NCBI GenBank assembly: GCA_032158295.1
Contig: CM063254.1
Coordinates: 1,178,001-1,242,000 of the forward strand
DNA length: 64,000 nt
Origin: Pycnopodia helianthoides
Lineage: Eukaryota; Echinodermata; Asteroidea; Forcipulatida; Asteriidae
Direction of reading: 5' to 3'
Positions 10,665-21,431 of the stretch are shown here, one piece after another (position 1 is the first letter of the stretch; every line of letters starts with the position of its first letter). The position numbers and the translations under genes were made by a program. The notes under the pieces were generated by a model. It was not told the DNA's origin. It ran no database searches and saw only the letters and a list, made by a program, of their open reading frames with translations.

Positions 10665-13260
10665 TTGTATGATTGTGTTTTATTTGGCTTCGAAGGTCAT
10701 GTGTTGTATAACTTTTGTATGACTCAATGACTTGGAATGACTTGAATATAAAAGCATCTGGTTTGATGGTATAGTCTATTGATTTGGTGTCAGGTTCGAA
10801 TCCCTTTCAATCACGGATTGTGGAGTGTGACATCAGAACTAACAGTCGTATGTATCACTGGGCCAAGGTTTGGGTTCTGGGCAGTTAGAGTGGCCAGTCG
10901 ATGTTAGTTTGGTGAAACTTATATCTGTAGTCCAAGCTATCGAATGTATAGGTCAAGGTTCGAATCCCGGCCATGACGCACAGGATGGAGACAATTGGTT
11001 CTGTGTAATATAATAATCACAGCATTATACAGGGTAAGAAGTGTGTTAGAAGCAATATCAACTAGCATGATGGACAGCCGCTCTAAGGTTTGCAACTCAA
11101 CTTGCAAGTCACCCAAGAATAAGGAAAATGAGATCATTAAAGCGTAGCACCAGCGGCAAACTCGCTCCAAATCTTTAAGATGCTCCTATGTGCCGGTCGC
11201 GAAGGGCCCACAATCCAATCTGCGAACAGCGGCGTTTATTCTCACTTAAAGAGTGTCGAGATACTTTTACTTCCCGTCGCAAGAGATTGACGATCTGCTG
11301 CAGGGAGTTACAATTCTCGCTTACTCTCTTTTCTTTTCTCAAACTCGGTCCACTCCCTTCACGGGGAGCACTGTAGATTAGGCAGCGATATCGCCCCTGA
11401 AAATTTCCATTTTCTTCTACTCCCTGGTTGACGATTTCTCACATGTCGAACTGGGAGAGATTTTTGCGAAGTAAAAACGTCAGTATTTTTTGCAAGTTGG
11501 CGTATCGTGTCCACACCGCCTGGAGCCGAGACTTGCAAGTAACTTTCCATTAAATACGGGGCCTTAATCGAGAACTATACGGCAATTACGGGGGACTATT
11601 TGTTGCCTCCCTGAGTTGAATGGGATATAGAGGGCAAAATGAGAACAGCAGAACCCATGGGACTTTAGGTATTGCTCATTCAGGGATGGTGACGTGGACG
11701 AATAACAAAAGTGCTGTTGCACCGGATTTGCCTCTGCGGGGTGCAGTCCGATTTTCATTGTTCAAAAACATAATTCGCTGGATTTAAATTGACAGAGAAT
11801 CTACTATTCAGAATAAATAACAGGCTCTTGTATTGCTCCTAACTAAACAACCGTATACAATGTTTGTTGAGTCTTACACAGTAAAGCAGCCATTAAGTTA
11901 CAAATCCAACCCTTCCGAATAATGAACCGTAATAAGTTTTTTTTTAGAAAAAGGGGGATTTTGATTAACAATGATCATAATACAAACATTGTGAACAGCC
12001 TTCTATGTTGTATTTTTTTTATTTTGTCATGGTTTTTATGTTTTCTTATATTTTTCCGTCTTCAAATTGAATGATTATGTTGCGTCATTTGACATAAAGC
12101 GTCTTAAGTCAAAGTATTTGTTAATGATTTATGTAGAACCAAAATTACAAAGTATTGCAATGAACATTAAGTGATTATTACGGAGACTAAATTACAATGA
12201 ACGCTAAAGAACCAGGGTCCAAAACGATATTGCACTTTTTTGTTGGTTTCATCAAAACCGACGTTGCAAATAAAAGCAGAGAGACGTCAAGTATCAATGT
12301 AAAGCTTTCTCCACTGTATAATTTGCTAGACATCTCCATTTAGTAGACCATTATAATTTCCATGTATTGTTCAGATTAAATTTGTCAGATTATTGAATCT
12401 ATAAGAAAGAATAGAGCTCGGTGGAGCATGTAGTTGCTTATAACGGTATCCTTGTGGCAGGCAACGGAGCGACAAACTACCCTACCCGCTGCTGATTTTC
12501 CCGATGGCTGCTCATCGTCACGCACGGTCGAACCTCTCTTGATTATTGGCGCGCAAAAGTGGTTCACATCTGGCGGGAAATAGCGGGAATCTGTCCACAG
12601 AGAAAAGCCGTGCAAACATTGCTCGTGAAAAGCTGGGTAATCCAGCCGTAGTCTTTGAGTTAGCGGATAATCGAGGGTTGTGATGCCGTTGACAAGGCTT
12701 GGGTTACCCCGGGCCAGAATTGCACCGTACCGTGCCTTGTTTAAACAGCCAACCCATTAAAAGTTGGGATGTTAAATTTCGCATGTGACTGCTATTAATA
12801 ATGATAAAAAATAAGGCCATTCAAAACTGGGTTGAATTTATTCAGCACATTGGGTCGACACTCTGTCGAGTTTCATTTGTCGCCAATAAAATTGAAGGCA
12901 CGGGCAATGCGGATAAAGAGTTTGCTGAATGTCTATTCATACATGCTCTGTTTTAAGAAATTATTCCATGTGTTCCATTGAAATTGTTTGTTATAACGAT
13001 ATCTTTTCCAACTTCTAATAATTTCACTACGCAGGAATTCAGGTAAACGTTTCACTCAACTTGAGTAAGTGTTTTTTTAAAATATTTTTAGGAGGTTAAC
13101 ACTAATCCCTTGATTTAATTAAGGGCTTTGTACGATCAATAAAGATTCCACAGTTAACATAATGATTTGATCTAGGTCCTCAGGTGTGAAATTATTGTTA
13201 AAATTGAAATATTAATGTCCACATATTTACACATAACTTGCACGGAATGAAGATGGCCAT
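10665..13260. other. Intergenic, nothing recognised
   Basis: This is AT-rich DNA without supported genes. Two GGTTCGAATCC words near 10795 and 10959 resemble the tRNA B box but lack a matching A box and arms, so they may be remnants of a tRNA-derived short element. Confidence 0.4.
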
Positions 13261-13264
13261 AGTG

Positions 13265-13535
13265 GGAGAGACTTCCCTTCAAATAATGTTTGCGTGAAAT
13301 TCTATTAGTTTTTGAGAAATATTGTGTACAACAATTAGTTTTGATCTCGCGAGTCCGAAATCCGATGTTTAAAACAGTGTGAAAACAGCGATGTGATTTT
13401 TCACGAGTCTATTTTTCTCGTGATTCTGATGAGCGATTGAGCTTAAACTTTCACTTGTTATTTTCGTGTGTATTTTGGGGTCACACAAAGTGCAGATACT
13501 GGTCTTTGACAATCACTATTGTTGGCAGCAGGCTT
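13265..13535. mobile_element. Degenerate relative of the TTAAAGGCACTGG MITE family
   Basis: Words in the same order as in the element at 51224-51552 can be followed: TAGTTTTTGAGAAA near 13307, TTGAGCTTAAACTTTCAC near 13439 and TGGTCTTTGACAAT near 13500. The termini are lost, so the limits are approximate and this would be an old copy. Confidence 0.45.
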
Positions 13536-13539
13536 TAAA

Positions 13540-15955
13540 TCAAATAATTGGTACGGAATAGATGGAGCTCATGTATGTAATCGAAATTCATCTAACTTTA
13601 TGGTGTTCATTTTGAAGGAAGTTATAGACTTAAAATTGTTTCGTTTAAATTATACAAACTGCCGATAGCAGTTGTAATTACGTTTCAGAAGAAACAACCA
13701 TTTGTCAAAATCTCATTAAAAACTGACCGTTTAGTAAAAGAAGTGTCGATGCATTGTCGAAAGATGCGGTTTAATACACATCAGTTTGTTATTATGGAAA
13801 GCCTGAAGGGTTAAAGTACGCATTTTCAAGATTGGCCTGACTCCCTCAACTGTTCTTTGCATTATGTGTATATGGGTAGACGCGTGCACATGCATGTATT
13901 TGCCAACGCTATACAGAGCGTTGAATAACAGTTTGATTTTAGCATCATACTAGAGTGGCTTAATTACGTAGGAGCGTTGCCGACCGTCGCCGGACCAGAA
14001 ATGTCCTGCCAGTGGACGGAGTTATCATTGCCTGATATATAGTCACTGAACAAACCAACATCGACAAACACTAGCAGGGATGAGTTTTCTATTTGATAAC
14101 AACAATCATTGATGAAGGCGTACAGCGGTCAAACATCTTAAAGGAAACTAGAAGGGGTCTAAAAAAAAAACAAGGCTAGCGGGCACCACAAACATAACCT
14201 CTCTGATCAGTTGTGGTGGTTCTGGAAAGAACCGGAAAGAACCAGAAGAACCAGAAAGAGACCGGGTGGTTTGACACACTTGATGGTTCTAACAATTTTG
14301 GGTTCAGTGTGTTGATCGTTAAGAATCGTAATTCAATGAGAAATGACATTGTAACACCGTCTTAAGATGAATTTTATTTTGTTGTTACAAAATCGATAAT
14401 ATGCACAATGCACACACACAACAAAACCAAAACACCTCGATATTACGAATACTGCCCTCTATTGACAATAATATAATGAGAATAAAATAAGGATAAATCA
14501 AAATAAGCTTCAATCAGTCATTCATTTGACATAAATTAAACCACCACACCAAGATGTTCAGAGTTTGACTAAGAAGAAAAAGGCATTGCAATTATAGACC
14601 TGCACGGTGTGTGTAGTCACGACTGATGGTTCACCGTCAATAGAGAGGGAGTGAGCCGAAAAAAGGAAGTTATTTTCATACTTGTGAGGAAACAAAATAT
14701 GAAAATACGGCGGGTGATATTCGGTAACATAGTGAAAGCAAAAAGGGCAAGCACAAAGGCTGTATGTGTTGTCCACACCATCCAATAGAAGGTTTGATGT
14801 GAATGACAATGTGTCGTCAGGCGTTCTGCTGGAGGGCCTGTTTACCAAGATTGCTCTGGCTTATGACAGCAGAACGTTTCAGGCATTTTTTTTTTCATCT
14901 TGTATCCTCCCCGAACCTGTTTTATATTTTCCATCGAATGCGAGGGCAATATCCCTACCCGGACTCAGGTTTCCTCATCGTTTTGGCGCCATCTCAAACT
15001 CGCCACATTTGACTTCTATCGGTACGGACTCGAGAGACACGGTTAGCGCAGGCGCAGTCCTGGTGTACGGTGCCCCCAGAGGGCTATTTGATCTAAACAA
15101 GAACACAGGTGGGCTTCCTTACAAGAAAAAGTAATTACTTTTATGGTTTGACTTACCATTTTAATCTGCTCAAATGGGGCATCGGTGTCGTTAATATGAT
15201 TCTAGCTAGTCGAAGTGCGTGTAGCACACACGGACAACGTGTACATGGAATAAATAAAAAACCTCCCGCGCTCAAAATGCAAAGTTGCCGCCATTTTGAA
15301 TGGTGTGAGTGAAACAGGCGTTTTGGACTGATACCAAGGATTGGTTGGGATTAATTAACGATGATGATTAGAGAGGATTACAGAAATATCGAGTGACGGA
15401 TCCTGTCTTGAACTCGCGATGAGTATCATCAGTACAATTACAGCATTAAGCTATAAATAGCCAAGAATCATGTCAACATACAAATAAAAATAATAGTCGA
15501 CGTATGCCACTTTGAATGAAAACAGTACCCTATGCAAACTCAACAGTTTCTTTTGTAGGTTAGTTCCCTTTACGAGTTTGGTCATGTGATATTGACGGTT
15601 ACAAATAAACAGGTCAGGACCAACATTGTGGTCGCATTATGACATGAATTACTCAACCATGCTCCATAAGAAAGTACAGTAACTATTTACATAGATTCCT
15701 GTGTCCTCCCTCGTTCGATCCCTTCTCCATCCCCTCCCGGCTGTATTACCACAGCAGGCATACACGCACGGACAACCACGCTTTGTAAACGTCAATCACA
15801 CCCCTGGGAACGAGGCTTGATTTGCCAGTGCGACTGAGTCCAACAATTTGAACCCGGTGCTTCCCGCCCAAAACTGTGATCACAACTAGCGCAATATCAC
15901 TAAATCAACACAATTAACTTTCCGTTGATACGGACATTTTCTCCTTTCATCATTC
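13540..15955. other. Intergenic, nothing recognised
   Basis: A short purine-rich tandem of GAACCGGAAA-type words lies at about 14225-14265. The overlapping open frames at 14558-15134 on both strands have no domain, no signal peptide and no splice context that I recognise, so I leave them out as genes. Confidence 0.45.
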
Positions 15956-15959
15956 ACAT

Positions 15960-16450
15960 AATTGTTAATGCGCGGCATGGACTTTTTCCCATCATCGAGT
16001 GGCTATTGAAATGATTCTGAAATAGAGTTGCTATTTTCTTTGACATTTTTGTCAGCGGATTTAATTTCGGCGCGATTGTCTTCCGAGAGTCGTTAGATGC
16101 CCGTGTGTATTACGCGTCTGTGTTTAGTCATCGTCAATACTCCATTTTGATTGGCTCGTCGAAAATAGCCGACGTCAGCGCGTCATGCGAACGAGGCAAC
16201 CGCGCCGTTTTCGCCATTACCGAGCCCGTAGTAATATCTCGTTACGGGAAAGAATAAACGAGACATTAAAATAATGCACTCAGAATAAATGGCAAGAAAC
16301 GCACGTCCTATCCATTATTCCGCTCCGATTTCGAACGGATTATTGGAAATTATCCATTTTAATGGCGCTTCTCCAGAGAGACGAGGTAGGTATGGCCATA
16401 AATGAGGTAATTGGAAGGGGCACTGCATCCGCGTAACGAGATTTTAACGG
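15960..16450. promoter_or_regulatory. Candidate conserved regulatory block
   Basis: This is a block of about 490 bp with balanced composition, few homopolymers and many CpG dinucleotides. It has binding-site-like words: a CCAAT box in reverse (ATTGG near 16149), TCCATTTTAATGGCG near 16355, CCATAAATGAGGTAATTGG near 16395, and several TAAT cores. No frame reads as protein. Blocks of this texture between developmental homeobox genes are often conserved enhancers; that step is inference. Confidence 0.35.
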
Positions 16451-17129
16451 CTTGTTACATGCATGTAATCATAATTCTATTTTCAAATCGCTAGGAAGAG
16501 TTTGAAGAATGAATTTTAATTAAAATGTATGTTTGCTTTTATTTAACAAATTTGCCGTGAAGTTCGCTCTAAGGTCTGCAGTGGCGCCAAGCCAAGGTAA
16601 TTGACAATTCTGCGATAAATTATAAGACGTTCAAATTGTTTGTATTTTTATCGATTCTAAACCCAAAGCATTAGACCAGCTTATTACATGCTCTGTATGT
16701 ATAGGACAGATTATGCGCAAACATAATAAATCAATGATAATATTCAACCAAAATGCCTTGGTGATCAATCTAAACAAAACAAACTGCTTTGTATATCTGC
16801 TGCTATGACAACCTTAGTATCTAATGTAGCTATTGTATAACAACGTTGACAATATATTGTCAAATAAACAAGACGACTACACGTTTTCACAAATCCAGCT
16901 TTCCAGTGATTCTTGGACCATCTGACCCGACTGACCTCATGGATTAGTTTATATTATCCACTTTCTACAGAAACACAACAACATGAGAGAGAAGTTACGG
17001 TTTAAAGGGATTGGGGAGGAGTACTTTAACTAATTAGACAATAACATACACTTTTCACATCCTACCCATAAAACTCTTTCCCTGCACTGTTTCTTTCCCG
17101 AACCAGACTATGTTGTCTAAATCCTTTAT
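16451..17129. other. Intergenic, nothing recognised
   Basis: AT-rich DNA between two candidate regulatory blocks. No gene, RNA or inverted-repeat element was recognised. Confidence 0.4.
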
Positions 17130-17720
17130 CACAATATAGAGTTCTTCTTACATGCATTACCTCAATTATGCAAATGAGGTTGCATTCCAGAGAGGAGACA
17201 CTTTATCCAATCGTAAATTCGTTTCAAATCATGAGATGCATAGTTTTATTATTACTAACGTCTCCGCTTTGGGGAACGTAACAGTAATTTGTAAAGGAGG
17301 TATTGTTTGTGGGTAAAATGCCCCTCCCTGCGGGCCCATCATATGCCATCATGGAGACCATTCAGAGTGGTATACAGCCATGACTCCCTTACAAACCACA
17401 CAACATACTTCGGTAAATTACCAAACCCTAATTAAATTTTAGAACTCCCATCTATCTGGAAACAATTGCAGCCTGGAATTTAGTCCATTGTTGGGGCTCG
17501 ACTGAGCGGGGTGGACTCGCCATCCAAATGGGGGATAATTCTATAAAGCGGTGGCGAAATCGAATTTGGACGAGTTTGCAAAAGGATTCCAGTACTACCC
17601 ATCCTTATTGACAGTAGAAATTACTCTATTGAGCCATTGTTCGGCAGGCAATACTTAAGGATGATACGCCGGATATAATGAAAGGTAATTGAGGATCTTT
17701 ACAATGTAGCAAATACAACC
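17130..17720. promoter_or_regulatory. Candidate enhancer block with POU octamer
   Basis: A perfect octamer ATGCAAAT lies at 17168-17175, inside CAATTATGCAAATGAGG. Further right are CCATTGTT (Sox-type, near 17486), TTGACAG (Meis/TGIF-type, near 17609), a second CCATTGTT near 17634, and AGGTAATTGAGG near 17683. There is no coding frame. Function and target gene, Nkx6 or NK7, are inferred only from position. Confidence 0.35.
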
Positions 17721-17724
17721 ACGG

Positions 17725-18225
17725 AGGCTTCCTAATCACCTACTACATGATGAATAAATTACAATGAACTTGAGGTTTCTTTAAGACATTTTCATACTAC
17801 TTTGGGATGATATTCATTGATAACCGGATTGATTGAAGAAGCTTTGTTAAAGCAATCTTGGCTCCCTTCCCCGTACACGATCCATCTTGACAATATTCAT
17901 AAGTCTTATTATTGTTTTGCAAAGAAAAAGGTATTCAACCTTATAGTTTGAAATGATTTTCATTCCATCACACGACTAACTACCTGGATATAGTATGGAT
18001 CGAAGAAGTTGATAGAGGGCGCCACTCTGTACTGATAGGGACAAACAGGAATTGCTGACGCAGACCGTTTATATTTAGGGTTATCTTTTTATTTAGACAG
18101 ATGCTACTAATTTACAATCATCATTTTCCATGCAGTAGCCATTATTGACACGCGATCATGTTATCTTGAAATGTTCAACCATACCTAGTATTCGAGTGTT
18201 GCTTATTAATTTATAATATATATTT
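17725..18225. other. Intergenic, nothing recognised
   Basis: AT-rich DNA with no supported feature. Confidence 0.4.
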
Positions 18226-18229
18226 TGCA

Positions 18230-18300
18230 AAAAATTAGTTAGTGGCCTAACGTTTCGACCCTAGCATAGTCTTTCTAGAAGGCTAATAATGACAAGACAA
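18230..18300. repeat. Fragment of the CGTTTCGACCC repeat
   Basis: The words CCTAACGTTTCGACCCTA and TCTTTCTAGAAGGCTAATA stand here. The core CGTTTCGACCCTA recurs at 63858-63871. I recall this as a dispersed element in sea-star sequence, but cannot confirm it. The boundaries are uncertain. Confidence 0.45.
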
Positions 18301-19471
18301 CACACAAACATGCATACAACGGTGACAAGAGCAGTCAAGTGGAAATACATATATATTTTGAATGACATACATAGAGAACGCTTTGTGTTTAGGCTTGTGT
18401 TTACTTGATTGAAGACACCTTAATTTTTGTATGTCGAAACGTCGATTAAAACTTGCTTTTTCAAAACTTTACCATCTTTTAAGATATTTCTGGTCTAGTC
18501 CCAATCACTTACTATTTGAATTGGATGATTTTCCCCCCACAAAATATCACTTTTGCCGCATCTATCTCATTAATAATTCTTGCCATTGTTTGGCAGAAAG
18601 CATCAGGTTCAATTTAACGTGGAGCTAAGATTGATCTCATCTGTGAATCAATCTTAATTGCTAAGCAAAGTGTGGTGTCACAACACCGATTACTATGGTG
18701 ATATTGATAACTGGACAATCAGTCTCACTGCTCGAGTCCAGATCCAACGCTGGCCTGGTGACTTTTCATTGTTGAGGGCGCTGTATAGGTCTCGCGTGAT
18801 CGCGGACATTCGAAGGGAACTTTACGTTTACTAATTAGTTTACATCCCTATATCTGATTAATCTCAAATTACAACATAAATGTTGATAGAAATATCATTA
18901 GTAGGATATTGATAGTAATGAATAGTTTTCTCACCAAGTTGCACTGTTAACAGTTAAAGATAATCCTCCATGTTCACAGACAAACATTACAGGGAATGTA
19001 CTGCAGTTGTCCTTGTAGCTTTACTGTGACCAACAACTGCAGTCTGCTTTGGTCAGACAGCCCCCATACAGATTGAACTCATGTATTAGTCCAAGCTACA
19101 AGTCACGCATCACTGCTCTGCGATTCGTAACTCCATTACATAATCACACAAGAATACCTTAGAATCTGACCTAAAAATCCAGTATGTTATAAAGGAAATC
19201 CTGCATGCATTCCCGTCATACCATTACACTATACAAGCAGCTGCTCGATCGTGCTTCAAACTTTTCGTTTCGCAATGTATTGTTATTCCAAGTAGGTATC
19301 TGTTTTGTGATTTGAATGTTTCTAATTGTCAATGGAACACAATTGCCTATATTTTGAATGTGGACACAATAAAGAATTACATTTATGTTATAATATTCAC
19401 ATTAATCTGTAGTCTGCTCTGCAAAAGAATTATTGCTTGTGAGTGTAATAATAACTTAAAGTCAGAGTTTA

Positions 19472-19745
19472 CTTTTGGTAATTGTCAAAGACCAGTATTC
19501 TCACTTGGTGTATCCCAACATCTTATGCATAAAATAACAATCCTGTGAAAATTTGGGCTCAATTGGTCATTGAAGTTGCAAAAAAATAATTAGAGAGAAA
19601 AACACCCTTGTTGCATAGAATTGTGTGCTTTCAGATGCCTGACAAAGGCTTCATGCCTGAAGCCTTTATCAGATTCAACTTTTGGGGCGAAATGTTACTT
19701 CTTTCTCTAAAACCACATTACTTAAAAGGGAGTCATTTCTTACAT
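19472..19745. mobile_element. Inverted, older copy of the TTAAAGGCACTGG MITE family
   Basis: Read in reverse, this stretch follows the element at 51224-51552: GGTAATTGTCAAAGACCAGT at the left, CACTTGGTGTATCCCAACAT, CCTGTGAAAATTTGGGCTC, AACACCCTTGTTGCAT, then TTACTTCTTTCTCTAAAACC. In its middle it keeps a hairpin, AAAGGCTTC (19644-19652) against GAAGCCTTT (19659-19667), which the 51-kb copy lacks. The right terminus is lost. Confidence 0.75.
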
Positions 19746-20396
19746 AATCATCTTCCTCGTAACAAAAGGACGACGTTACAAAATGCCTGGTTTTTTTAAG
19801 GACTCGTTACCGTTCTATTCTAAATAATCTCAAGAAAGAACAATAAAATTACAAATTAATTTAGAAAGAAAAATATCATATTGATTGTAAATAAAATAAT
19901 ATGTACCGTGTAGTATAATGTCTTAAACTATATATTTAAATTTTAAGTGAAGGTATTTCAATCTTGGATATTTTTTATTAAAGCATATTAAACAATTGCA
20001 TTATACAGAAATAAAACTGAAAAGTTTGGCTATACAGCTATTTCCTCCGAACGGTCTGTGTAAAGGGCGCCACCACCTGGCTCATGTCGATTAGTAAGCT
20101 CGAAACAGTGTCTGTTTTTAAAGATAAACCGCGATATTGGGTGCCAATGCTAAATACATTTAAAAAATACTCAAAAAATATTTAAAAGTCTCTCAGCCAC
20201 TTGAAAACAAACAAAATATATTTTCTGACAACTAAACTTCATTTTTCTTTTCAATTTTTGATAGTTAGCCTTTTAGCATTTGTGCTAGGCTCATCCAAAA
20301 TACAAATCCTGAACGACTAAACCGCACAGAATCCCATCTTGGAAAATGACCCAACACCTTTTAGCGAAATATGGCCATCTCTAAAGAACTAGTGTA

Positions 20397-21325
20397 CTCC
20401 AGGGTTGAAGGTCAACAACCCCAGGGGCACAATATTGGACCTATTTTCAACAATCCATAAAAAAAACCATGAGTTGTGGGCTTACATCATCAATGAGGCT
20501 CCGCGCACGGGTTTTTCTCTATTTAGTGTGGTGCCCCTAATTTATAGCAGAAATTCAGTTAGAGGAACATTACAGAATTGGTAAGTTTTTTTTTTGTAAA
20601 AGTAAAATATACTTTTTGATTACAGATTTACATAAAACTTACACGGTCTAATGATGATTATAGTAGAAAACATCCCTTGAAATATTTTTGTCTGAAATGC
20701 CATATTTGATGAGAAATGAATAAACTAATTTTCCGATTGGAGTTTATCGCTCAGTGAGCGTTTTATTCATTTGTTGAATCTATATGATTTCATGCAAATG
20801 TGTAATCGGTTGTTCACTATTTTCTCGTGACCCAGATGGCTGATCGATCTCAAACTTCTACAGGTTTGTCAGTTTATGTATGTGGTGGATTACATATAGT
20901 GTTTCACTGCCAGCAACTGTTTTGTTAGCAAAAACCAATTCTGTAATGTTCCTTTAAGATAAATATTTAAATATTTGACGATTGAAGGAACTATGTCAGA
21001 ATTTCTCAGAGAAATTCAGTTTTTAAGTCTTCGAAATTTAACTAAAAACTTGGCTGCACAGCTGGCACTGTCTAAACCCACAATTTGAAAAGAGTATTTT
21101 GAGTGATTGAGTGAAGTATTAGATAGAGGGATGACTCCTGCGATAAGCAGGATGCACTGTGATACACTAAAATAGAGAGAAAATTCATTCGCAAAGTCTC
21201 ACGAATAATATGTAAACCCACAATATCTTTCTGTAAATCAAAGATTTGAAGGTCATGGCTTTTAGGGATTGTTGAAAAATGGTCCAATATTGTGCCCCTG
21301 GAGTTATCGACTTTTCAACCCGGAG
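20397..21325. mobile_element. Outer inverted-repeat element with about 60-bp termini
   Basis: The left end CTCCAGGGTTGAAGGTCAAC, continuing through CAGGGGCACAATATTGGACC to TTCAACAATCC, returns inverted at the right end: GGATTGTTGAAAAATGGTCC, then TATTGTGCCCCTGG, then CTTTTCAACCCGGAG. The whole spans about 930 bp, of which about 400 bp are a second element inserted inside (20559-20957), leaving about 530 bp of its own sequence. There is no transposase frame, so it is non-autonomous. Confidence 0.85.
20559..20957. mobile_element. MITE with TTARAGGAACATTACAGA termini, nested copy
   Basis: The left end TTAGAGGAACATTACAGAAT and the right end ATTCTGTAATGTTCCTTTAA are inverted repeats. It sits inside the element at 20397-21325 and so is the younger of the two. 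A second copy in opposite orientation lies at 48645-49024 and matches along nearly its whole length. It has no coding capacity. Confidence 0.9.
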
Positions 21326-21399
21326 CTTTCGTCATCATTCGTCCGGTGTGTTTTCATTTTGGAAGAGCACAGCCCAAAATGCAACTATAAACCTAAACA

Positions 21400-21401
<2 letters not shown>

Positions 21402-21428
<27 letters not shown>
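21402..21428. repeat. Poly(A) run of 27
   Basis: This is an uninterrupted A run, about 75 bp right of the nested element pair. It could be the tail of a retroposed sequence, but nothing to its left resembles one. Confidence 0.8.

Positions 21429-21429
<1 letters not shown>

Positions 21430-21431
<2 letters not shown>

Noticed and set aside
10790..10975. tRNA-like GGTTCGAATCC words
   Set aside because: The matching A box and acceptor stem are missing, so no tRNA gene can be supported.
14766..15134. 122-residue open frame on the + strand
   Set aside because: No domain or signal peptide; overlapped by another frame on each strand.
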